Shown here in pieces: positions 1 to 7,233 of a stretch of 14,541 nucleotides of DNA. The notes under the pieces were generated by a model. It saw only the letters and a list, made by a program, of their open reading frames with translations, ran no database searches and was not told the origin of the DNA. This DNA is from Candidatus Saccharimonadota bacterium. Its GTDB lineage: Bacteria > Patescibacteriota > Saccharimonadia > Saccharimonadales > Saccharimonadaceae. The DNA is taken from contig UNSQ01000017.1 of assembly GCA_900556885.1 (NCBI GenBank), positions 1-14,541 on the forward strand. The letters are read 5' to 3'. Position numbers and translations under genes: made by a program. Each line of letters begins with the position of its first letter. Position 1 is the stretch's first letter.

Positions 1-1
1 T

Positions 2-61
2 GAAAATGCTAGTACCATATCAGATTTTACTAATTTTTATGCTTACTTCGCCGATCGATAA
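2..61 (+). CDS. possible C-terminal end of an unidentified gene (partial)
   Basis: From base 2 a plus-strand frame is open for 19 codons and ends in TAA at 59-61, reading ENASTISDFTNFYAYFADR. The residue mix looks protein-like, but an open stretch this short is expected by chance in roughly a third of cases. No family can be named. If real, it is the tail of a gene entering from the left that converges on the ADP-ribosylglycohydrolase gene, with only 13 bases between the two stop codons. No terminator hairpin was seen between them. Confidence 0.25.
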   Translation, partial: ENASTISDFTNFYAYFADR

Positions 62-74
62 GACGCACCGGACT

Positions 75-1199
75 CTAATCTTTCTTTTCCAAGTATAAAT
101 ATTTATTCAGCCATTCATCCGTCGGTTCAAGGTGTTTGTCGTCAATCTTTTTGAGCGGCATATTTTTTGCCATATCATCTGCAATTTCCAATATTACGTC
201 CTTGAGTTCAATATTATCCTTGTAATAATCTGGTATGTTTTTATAACCGACCCTCGCCCCAACGATATTTCCAGTTATTGCCGCCGTTGAGTCCGAATCT
301 CCGTCGTGATTTGCCGCCGCAATAATCGCCTCCTCAAAATCATCTTGGTACTTGATCGAGCAATAAATAGCAATCGCAACCGACTCTTCGGCGACCCAAC
401 CCTCTCCGAGTTGATAAAGAGCTTCTTGATCTTCAACGTCAGATTTGGCTAAGCGAACGGCGTTATTAAACAGTTTGGTCAGCTCAGCTTTTTCGCTATC
501 ACAACCAATCTCAAAAGGATCTTGATCTCCATAAACCTTCTCGGTAGTCCAGTCGTTCATTTTCTGAATTGCGATTTGCACAGCTTCTTCTATCGATTTT
601 CCGTCCAGTGCGTAATAAATTATATATCCCAGCGCGTATGCGGAAAGAATTGCCAGAGGATGTCCGTGAGTCAGCGCGCAAGATTTGGCGGAAATTTCAC
701 CGACAACGTCTTCTTTGCAATACAAGGCAATCGGCGCAATTCGCATAACTCCACCGCAGCCTTTACTGCCATTGAGACCGCCTTCTAACGTTCCCATCTC
801 CCCTGAGGAAAGTGAATCAAGGCACGTCATTCCTGGACTTCGCACGGCGTTTAACTCCGGAATATTTTTTATCCAAGCTACTGGCGCGTGCTCGACTTGT
901 CCAGCTTTTTGTTGCGTATCAAGCCAATCCAAATACGCCAAATATATCGCCCTCGATGGAAGCGGCGCTATGCCACGCGTTTGAAGTCGCGTAGATCGCC
1001 ATAAAAGTCCGCAAGCTGTAAATAGCGTCATCTGCGTATCGTCCGAAATCACACCAATTCCATCCGTGAATCGAGTCGTTGATCTCGGCACTATGTCGCG
1101 CTCAAACTCTATTTGATAGCCGAGCGCATCGCCAATTGCTCCGCCCAGCATTGACCCGCGCACTTTATCAATTCTCTGCTCTATCGATTGTCTCATCAT
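75..1199 (-). CDS. ADP-ribosylglycohydrolase family protein (DraG/ARH-like)
   Basis: A 374-residue protein of the ADP-ribosylglycohydrolase family (the DraG/ARH3 fold), which removes ADP-ribose from modified proteins or nucleic acids using a binuclear Mg2+ centre. Visible signatures in order are GGAIGDALG (19-27), the metal-binding DDT (53-55), GCGGVMR (147-153), THGHP (177-181) and the C-terminal metal-binding NHDGDSDST (297-305), so both acidic metal clusters are present and the enzyme is probably active. Length is normal for the family. The start has two consecutive ATGs; AGGAGG (1205-1210) sits 5 bases from the first and 8 from the second, so translation may begin at 1196. The gene is divergent from the helicase operon across a 112-bp gap. 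A role in reversing ADP-ribosylation linked to the neighbouring defence genes is an inference; the substrate cannot be read from the sequence. Confidence 0.88.
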   Translation of the reverse strand: MMRQSIEQRIDKVRGSMLGGAIGDALGYQIEFERDIVPRSTTRFTDGIGVISDDTQMTLFTACGLLWRSTRLQTRGIAPLPSRAIYLAYLDWLDTQQKAGQVEHAPVAWIKNIPELNAVRSPGMTCLDSLSSGEMGTLEGGLNGSKGCGGVMRIAPIALYCKEDVVGEISAKSCALTHGHPLAILSAYALGYIIYYALDGKSIEEAVQIAIQKMNDWTTEKVYGDQDPFEIGCDSEKAELTKLFNNAVRLAKSDVEDQEALYQLGEGWVAEESVAIAIYCSIKYQDDFEEAIIAAANHDGDSDSTAAITGNIVGARVGYKNIPDYYKDNIELKDVILEIADDMAKNMPLKKIDDKHLEPTDEWLNKYLYLEKKD

Positions 1200-1204
1200 A
1201 ACAC

Positions 1205-1231
1205 CCTCCTAACCTTGTTAAGATTATATCA
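1205..1231 (-). promoter_or_regulatory. extended -10 promoter and SD of the ADP-ribosylglycohydrolase gene
   Basis: On the minus strand TGATATAAT (1231-1223) is a perfect extended -10 element, and AGGAGG (1210-1205) is a strong ribosome-binding site. No good -35 box lies 16-18 bases upstream. The -10 is 33 bases from the divergent -10 of the helicase operon, so polymerases at the two promoters could interfere with each other. Confidence 0.6.
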
Positions 1232-1261
1232 TTAGCTCAGTTTTTAACGGTCGTTTTATAG

Positions 1262-1301
1262 TATAATTAAGATAAGGATAGCTTGTAATTTAACCGTGGA
1301 G
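1262..1301 (+). promoter_or_regulatory. promoter and leader of the helicase-DUF4391 operon
   Basis: TATAAT (1262-1267) is followed by the leader blocks TAAGGATA and AACCGTGGAG; GGAG (1298-1301) is the Shine-Dalgarno sequence, 10 bases before the ATG at 1312. The same blocks in the same order precede the mod gene at 5244-5281. No convincing -35 box and no TG extension are visible here. Confidence 0.55.
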
Positions 1302-1311
1302 AAAAACTCAA

Positions 1312-4300
1312 ATGGGTCTATTTAACAAAGAGCCTTCAGATACACCAAAGGCGCCAGAATTTTTAGACAACGTCAATAGAAAAGTAATTGATGATTTAAA
1401 AACGACAATTAAAAAAGGTAGTAAGGTTTCTATAGCAGCAGCTTCTTTCTCTATTTATGCATTTGAAGCCTTAAAGAAAGAATTAAACTCTGTCGATGAA
1501 TTTCATTTTCTTTTTACGGGAGAAACATTTACAAAAGAAAAAGCTCCAAAAGAAGCTCGCGAGTTTTATATCCCAAGACTCAATCGTGAGCGCTCTCTTT
1601 ATGGCACCAACTTTGAAGTTCGGCTTCGAAACGAACTTAATCAACAAGCAATAGCGAAGGAATGTGCAGATTGGATTCGTAAGAAAGCACATTTTCGCTC
1701 AAATATTTCTAATGAAATGATGTCTCCATTTATGAATATAGAAAGTCCTGAGGGAGATGCTACTTATAGTCCGTTTGCGAACTTTACTACTGCCGAACTG
1801 GGTGAAGATCGAGGCAATAACGCATATTCTACGATAATCAAAGTTCATGCTCCACTGGCACAACAATACATTAACACTTTCAATGAAGTGTGGAATGATG
1901 AAGATCGCCTGGCTGATGTAACTGATGCTGTGCTTGAAAATATTACAGCAGCTTACAAAGAAAATTCGCCAGAGTTTATATATTTTATTGCTCTTTATAA
2001 TATTTTTAGCGAGTTCCTTGAAGATATCGATGACGCCTCGCTTCCCAATGAAGCTGTTGGCTTCAAGCAATCTAAGGTTTGGAATATGCTTTACAATTTC
2101 CAGAGGGACGCCGTAGTTGGATGCATTACAAAACTTAATCGTTACGGTGGATGTATACTTGCCGATTCCGTGGGTCTTGGTAAAACGTTCTCTGCGCTAG
2201 GTGTTATTAAATATTTTGAATTCAGAAACCAGCGAGTTCTTGTTCTTTGTCCGAAGCGTTTGAGTGATAACTGGAATACTTTTAAGGGTAATTATAAGAA
2301 TAATCCCTTGGCTGATGATCGCTTGAATTACGATGTTCTTTATCATACGGATCTTGGTCGTGAGCGCGGCACCTCTAATGGAATTGACCTAAGTCTTGTC
2401 AATTGGGGCAATTATGATTTGGTGGTGATTGACGAGTCGCACAACTTCCGTAATGGTGAACATAGTACTCGTAAAAGTGATGAAAATTACGAGAATCGCT
2501 ACCGTAAACTTATTCGAAAAATCATTAAGGCTGGAGTGAACACGAAGGTTTTGATGTTGTCTGCTACTCCGGTGAATATAGATTTTACCGACCTTAAGAA
2601 CCAGCTGATGATTGCGAGCGGCGGTAATGAATATGAACTTTCTGGCAAGCTTAAAGTCGGGGGTTCACTCGAGAAAATATTCCGTGATGCAAATAACGCC
2701 TTCAAATCTTGGTCTGAGCTTGATCCAGAGAATCGCACGACCGAGAAACTTCTGGAGATGCTTAGCTTTGACTTTTTTGATCTGCTTGATAGTGTTACGA
2801 TTGCTCGTTCCAGAAAGCATATCGAAAAATATTATAATGAAACAAACCTCGGTAAGTTCCCTGAAAGACTCGCGCCGAAAAGTTATCGCCCTAACCTAAC
2901 CGACCTCGAGGACATAGACTTTAACACGCTGTTTGAATATATTGATAAACTGAATCTCCAGATTTATACTCCGCTCAAATTTGTGCACAAATCAAAATTA
3001 GCAAAATACGTTGACTTGAATTCATCCCAGGGTAAGTCGTGGGAGAACCGTGAAGCTGGTCGAAACATTCTTATGATAACTAACCTCTTGAAGCGTGCGG
3101 AAAGTTCGGTGTATGCGTTCCGTGAAACGGTTGAGCGCCTTGATAATCTCATAGCTGACACAATGGACAATATAGACCGATTCGAGCAAGGTCGTACGAC
3201 AAAATTCAACTTCGGTAATGTCATGGAGCAAATTAACGAGATTGACGAGGATGACAATGACTCAGATTATACAGTTGGTAAAGACCTGAGGATTGAACTT
3301 GGTGATATGGATCGCATTTCTTGGCGCCAAAAACTCTCTGATGATCACGAAGTATTGTCCGAACTTATCGAAAAAATCCGTCTCATTACTCCAGATCACG
3401 ACCTTAAGCTGCGTGAGCTTGAAAAAGTTATTAAAGAAAAGCTTGAAAATCCGATTAACGGCGATAATAAGAAAATTGTTATCTTTACGGCGTTTGCTGA
3501 TACAGCGGATTATTTATATGGTGAAATATCAGGCGCCATTAAAGATAAGTTTGGCTTAAATACTGGGGTTATTACTGGCAGTAGGAATCCAGAAACCAAT
3601 TGTGCGGGAGTGGCAAAAGATTTTAATAGCATCCTAACCTGCTTTAGTCCGAAGTCGAAGAATCGAGACGCGTTTGGGGCTGCTCTCGCTGATAAGGATA
3701 TTGACATTCTCATTGCCACTGACTGTATTTCAGAAGGTCAAAACTTGCAGGATTGCGACTATTTAATTAACTACGACATCCACTGGAACCCAGTTCGTAT
3801 TATTCAGCGTTTTGGTCGTGTTGATCGAATCGGGTCGGATAATAAACAGATTCAGTTGGTGAACTTTTGGCCAAATGTCGACCTCGACGAATACATAAAC
3901 CTTAAAGCACGCGTGGAAAATCGCACAAAACTTATTTCTATCACTGGCGCTGGCGGCGATGTGCTTGAAAATACAGATCCAGAACTTGAATACAGGAAGG
4001 AGCAGCTTGAGCGACTTCAGAAAGAAGTAGTTGACCTCGAAGAGATGAATAGCGGTGTTTCAATTATGGATCTTGGACTTAATGAATTCCATATGGATTT
4101 ACAAGAACTCCATAAGAAATACGGTGACGCGGATCATATACCATTTGGCATTAGCGCAACTGCTGGCGCTATTAAAGATGAGGCTCCAGCTGGCGTAATT
4201 TATATTCTTAAAAATATCAATTCTGGAGTAAACATTGATAAGCAGAACCGCCTACATCCGTTTTACCTTGTTTATATTAAAGATGATGGCGAAGTATTCG

Positions 4301-4587
4301 TAGATCATCTCAACCCGAAGTCTCTTCTTGATAAAATGCGTTTACTTTGTAAAGAAAAAGACACTCCAAGTCGTGAATTGGTAGCAAAATTCAACCTTGA
4401 GACCGAAAACGGTAAGAAAATGGATGTATATTCGAAGCTACTTTCTGACGCAATTCATAGCATCGTAACGATTAAGGACGAGAAAGATGTCGCAAGTTTA
4501 TTCAAAGCCGGCGGCACTACTGCCCTAACTAATAAAATATCCGGACTTGATGACTTTGAGCTAATTAATTTCCTGGTGGTTAAATAA
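1312..4587 (+). CDS. SWI2/SNF2-like SF2 helicase with PLD-like N-terminal region
   Basis: A 1091-residue DNA-dependent ATPase of helicase superfamily 2. Residues 1-190 resemble the PLD-like domain that precedes such helicases (hydrophobic strand IAAASFSIYAF at 41-51, FHFLFTGETF at 64-73), but no HxK(x4)D motif occurs there, so nuclease activity is doubtful. The motor has Walker A GLGKT (288-292), DESH (374-377) and LSATP (416-420), then the second RecA domain with ATD (802-804) and the arginine-finger motif QRFGRVDRIG (832-841). A long helical insert (about 500-710) separates the two lobes and a roughly 200-residue C-terminal region is unassigned. The ATG follows GGAG by 10 bases. The stop overlaps the DUF4391 start (TAATG), so the two are translationally coupled. 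Most likely an accessory DNA translocase of the neighbouring type III restriction-modification system; that role is inferred from context. Confidence 0.85.
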   Translation: MGLFNKEPSDTPKAPEFLDNVNRKVIDDLKTTIKKGSKVSIAAASFSIYAFEALKKELNSVDEFHFLFTGETFTKEKAPKEAREFYIPRLNRERSLYGTNFEVRLRNELNQQAIAKECADWIRKKAHFRSNISNEMMSPFMNIESPEGDATYSPFANFTTAELGEDRGNNAYSTIIKVHAPLAQQYINTFNEVWNDEDRLADVTDAVLENITAAYKENSPEFIYFIALYNIFSEFLEDIDDASLPNEAVGFKQSKVWNMLYNFQRDAVVGCITKLNRYGGCILADSVGLGKTFSALGVIKYFEFRNQRVLVLCPKRLSDNWNTFKGNYKNNPLADDRLNYDVLYHTDLGRERGTSNGIDLSLVNWGNYDLVVIDESHNFRNGEHSTRKSDENYENRYRKLIRKIIKAGVNTKVLMLSATPVNIDFTDLKNQLMIASGGNEYELSGKLKVGGSLEKIFRDANNAFKSWSELDPENRTTEKLLEMLSFDFFDLLDSVTIARSRKHIEKYYNETNLGKFPERLAPKSYRPNLTDLEDIDFNTLFEYIDKLNLQIYTPLKFVHKSKLAKYVDLNSSQGKSWENREAGRNILMITNLLKRAESSVYAFRETVERLDNLIADTMDNIDRFEQGRTTKFNFGNVMEQINEIDEDDNDSDYTVGKDLRIELGDMDRISWRQKLSDDHEVLSELIEKIRLITPDHDLKLRELEKVIKEKLENPINGDNKKIVIFTAFADTADYLYGEISGAIKDKFGLNTGVITGSRNPETNCAGVAKDFNSILTCFSPKSKNRDAFGAALADKDIDILIATDCISEGQNLQDCDYLINYDIHWNPVRIIQRFGRVDRIGSDNKQIQLVNFWPNVDLDEYINLKARVENRTKLISITGAGGDVLENTDPELEYRKEQLERLQKEVVDLEEMNSGVSIMDLGLNEFHMDLQELHKKYGDADHIPFGISATAGAIKDEAPAGVIYILKNINSGVNIDKQNRLHPFYLVYIKDDGEVFVDHLNPKSLLDKMRLLCKEKDTPSRELVAKFNLETENGKKMDVYSKLLSDAIHSIVTIKDEKDVASLFKAGGTTALTNKISGLDDFELINFLVVK

Positions 4588-5243
4588 TGATAACGTTTCC
4601 AGAACGCGCAAAGGTCGGTAAAATTGTCGCCAAAGAATACTTTTATAAGAATATTGACGCTGCTACAAAAAACCTCTTTCAGAGCGAAATTGCTCGAATA
4701 ATTTGGGAATATAAACTTGCGCCCAACACAATTAACCTCCCAGTAAAAAAGTGGGCAGAAATCGAAGTTTTTCGTATAGTGCTTAAAAATGGTGAAATTC
4801 CAGAAAAAGTTTTGAGAACTATTGATTCAGTAATTCCATATCCGATTCTTTTCATTATAGAAAAAGGTTCAGTAAAAAAAGCCGCCATTTGCTACAAAGA
4901 GCAAAGTCAAAAAAATGAGAATGCTGTTAAGGTGGATACTTACTTTTACACGGAGTGGAATGATGAGAAGCTCCAGAACATTAAAATTGAGGGACTTAAT
5001 ATAGATACAGTTTTTAGCAACTTCGTGCGCCAAATTGCCGGAGATAAACTCACTACAACAAATAAAAATAACAAAGAAAAATCCCCGAATTCCATTAAAG
5101 AAGATATTGAGACTCTGAAAGAACGTGAAAGGATTATGAAACAAGTAGCAGTGTTGAATCGAAAGATTAAGATGGAGCCGTCGCTTGGTAAGAAGCAATC
5201 GCTGGCAGAAGAGCGTTACAGATTAAAACAGCAGCTCTTATGA
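4587..5243 (+). CDS. DUF4391 family protein
   Basis: A 218-residue soluble protein that I recognise as DUF4391 from its N-terminal pattern (IARIIWEYKLAPNTINLP at 36-53, EIEVF at 58-62), the central IPYPILFII (83-91), CYKE (101-104) and TEWNDE (121-126), and the helical C-terminus with VAVLNRKI (187-194). The family's biochemical function is not known to me; no catalytic motif stands out. Residues about 160-218 are strongly charged and probably coiled coil, suggesting a binding or adaptor role. It starts inside the helicase stop codon and ends in a TGA that forms the TG of the extended -10 promoter of mod. It belongs to the helicase transcription unit and, by position, to the restriction-modification block. 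Family assignment is fairly sure; function is not. Confidence 0.78.
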   Translation: MITFPERAKVGKIVAKEYFYKNIDAATKNLFQSEIARIIWEYKLAPNTINLPVKKWAEIEVFRIVLKNGEIPEKVLRTIDSVIPYPILFIIEKGSVKKAAICYKEQSQKNENAVKVDTYFYTEWNDEKLQNIKIEGLNIDTVFSNFVRQIAGDKLTTTNKNNKEKSPNSIKEDIETLKERERIMKQVAVLNRKIKMEPSLGKKQSLAEERYRLKQQLL

Positions 5244-5282
5244 TATAATTGCAGTAAGGATATTTATAACAAACCGTGGAGG
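5241..5282 (+). promoter_or_regulatory. internal promoter and leader of the mod-res operon
   Basis: TGATATAAT (5241-5249) is a perfect extended -10 whose first three bases are the stop codon of the DUF4391 gene. The leader carries TAAGGATA and AACCGTGGAG, as upstream of the helicase gene, and ends in GGAGG (5278-5282), 7 bases from the ATG at 5290. mod-res can therefore be transcribed independently of the helicase pair. Confidence 0.65.
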
Positions 5283-5289
5283 GAATCTT

Positions 5290-7233
5290 ATGAATGATAA
5301 TGTCGAAAAGGTCGACTTGAACCGCGTAGACTGGAAAAGCAGCCGCGAATTCTTTGAATCGTTGGGTGAAGCGCTGAATAAGCTGGAAGATAAAGATGAG
5401 TCGTACGACTTTACTTGGGTTGGTAAACGAAAGTCCATTATTGAGGCTGGCGCGCCAATTGATAAGATTCTCCGCCCAGACGTGGAAGCTTCCAAAGATT
5501 TTGACAATACAAAGAACATGCTAATCGTTGGCGATAACCTTGACGCGCTGAAACTCCTCCAAGAATCCTACCTCGGTAAAATAAAAATGATTTACATCGA
5601 TCCTCCGTATAATACTGGTCATGACTTTGTGTACCATGACAACTTTACGGTTAAAAAAGCCGACTTTGAGGACAATTCTACGGATTCTGATGGCAATGTA
5701 ATTATCTCTGAAGACGAGTACGCAGAAAATTCAAAGGCAAACGGCAGGTTCCATTCAGACTGGCTGTCGATGATGTATCCGAGGTTGAAGCTGGCGAGGA
5801 ATTTACTGACTGATGATGGGGTTATATTTATCTCAATTGATGATAATGAGCAAGCAAACTTAAAGAAACTATGTGATGAAATCTTTGGAGAAGATAACTT
5901 TATTACAGAGTTCGTATGGCATAGCAATAAAAAAGGTCGCCAGATGGATAAAAATATCAAAACGACCAACGAGTTTATCCTTTGTTATGCTAAAGACGAA
6001 CAAGAAATGACGATTTTTGATAAAATAGTAAAAGTCGATCGTTCTGGCAAGGTAGAGAGAGACGAAATCTCTGAATATCAAAAAGGATATCCTTTACATA
6101 ACGGAACGGCAGCTTTCCATATCAATAATCGTCCAAATCTTGCATATTCAATTTATGTAAAACCAGACAATACGGACGTCATTACGCTAGACGAAAAAGT
6201 AAAGACCAAAAACGGCTATGTGATACAAGAATCACAAAAAGGCAAAGACCTTGAATCCAAGGGGTATATTCGAATAGTGCCAAAGAGAAACGAAAAATAC
6301 GGCACCCAAAGAGTCTGGAGATGGGGGTCTGAAAAATTCTTAAGAGAATACAATACTGAATTAATTCTAGCTAAGGAGTTGGACGGTTACTATTATTACC
6401 AAAAAAATAGAATCTCAGAAGACGGCAATACTACCCAAAAATATACGAACTATATAGATATCGATTCTTCTAGAGGCAGAAACGATATCAATGCGCTCTT
6501 CGACAACAAGCCAATATTTGATTTTTCGAAGCCCGTCGACTTGCTATCTATTCTGATGGATATAGCTACTAACAAAAGTTCAACGGTATTAGATTTCTTC
6601 TCCGGCTCCGGAACTACTGGTCATGCCGTTATGGACTTAAACGCTGAAGATGGTGGAAAGCGTCAGTACATTTGTGTGCAGCTTGATGAAAAAACTGATG
6701 AAAAGTCAGAAGCCAGAAAAGCTGGATACGACACCATTGACCAGATTACTGCTGAGCGTCTACGTCGTGCTGGGGAGAAAGTTAAGTCTGAGCATCCAGA
6801 GGCGGACATTGACACTGGATTCCGTGTATTCCGCGTTGATGACAGTAATGATAATGAAAACATTCGTAAGCCACTGGGTGAAATTGATCAGAGTGATATG
6901 TTTGACATGATCGATAACGTTAAAAAAGACCGCACGCCGTTGGACTTATTATTCGGCATAATTTACACCTCTGCCCTGCCGTTTGATCTTAAGCTTGAAA
7001 CGCGTAAAATTGGCGAAAATACGGTTTATATGTATGGTTATTTGGATGAAAATACGGGTCTTATTGCCTGCTTTGATGACGAAGTTCCGGAAGAAACTGT
7101 TAAGGAAATTGCCAAATTAAATCCTCTGACGGCAGCATTTAAGGATTCGTCGTTTAAGGATTCTGCTGAAAAAATTAACCTGTCTGAGCACTTCCGTATT
7201 ATTAGCCCTGACACGAGAGTTAAGGTGATCTAA
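5290..7233 (+). CDS. mod: type III restriction-modification system, Mod DNA methyltransferase
   Basis: A 647-residue site-specific adenine-type DNA methyltransferase that gives the type III system its sequence specificity and protects host DNA with S-adenosylmethionine as methyl donor. The catalytic motif IV DPPYNTG (104-110) comes before the SAM-binding motif I LDFFSGSGTTGHA (434-446), the beta-class order typical of Mod. Residues about 210-400 between them form the target recognition region. Length is normal. The ATG has GGAGG 7 bases upstream, and the stop overlaps the res start (TAATG), as expected for a Mod/Res pair that assembles into one complex. The recognition region is odd in codon use: arginine codons at 257, 333, 341, 344, 352, 374, 395 and 397 are all AGA, whereas the remainder of the gene mostly uses CGN. 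The recognised DNA sequence cannot be deduced. Confidence 0.92.
   Translation: MNDNVEKVDLNRVDWKSSREFFESLGEALNKLEDKDESYDFTWVGKRKSIIEAGAPIDKILRPDVEASKDFDNTKNMLIVGDNLDALKLLQESYLGKIKMIYIDPPYNTGHDFVYHDNFTVKKADFEDNSTDSDGNVIISEDEYAENSKANGRFHSDWLSMMYPRLKLARNLLTDDGVIFISIDDNEQANLKKLCDEIFGEDNFITEFVWHSNKKGRQMDKNIKTTNEFILCYAKDEQEMTIFDKIVKVDRSGKVERDEISEYQKGYPLHNGTAAFHINNRPNLAYSIYVKPDNTDVITLDEKVKTKNGYVIQESQKGKDLESKGYIRIVPKRNEKYGTQRVWRWGSEKFLREYNTELILAKELDGYYYYQKNRISEDGNTTQKYTNYIDIDSSRGRNDINALFDNKPIFDFSKPVDLLSILMDIATNKSSTVLDFFSGSGTTGHAVMDLNAEDGGKRQYICVQLDEKTDEKSEARKAGYDTIDQITAERLRRAGEKVKSEHPEADIDTGFRVFRVDDSNDNENIRKPLGEIDQSDMFDMIDNVKKDRTPLDLLFGIIYTSALPFDLKLETRKIGENTVYMYGYLDENTGLIACFDDEVPEETVKEIAKLNPLTAAFKDSSFKDSAEKINLSEHFRIISPDTRVKVI

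Noticed and set aside
6401-6407. Run of seven A in the Mod recognition region; gain of one A would create an immediate TAG, so it might allow phase variation
   Set aside because: Runs of seven A also occur in the DUF4391 gene (4874-4880, 4909-4915), so this is ordinary for the composition. No long simple repeat of the kind known to drive mod phase variation is present.
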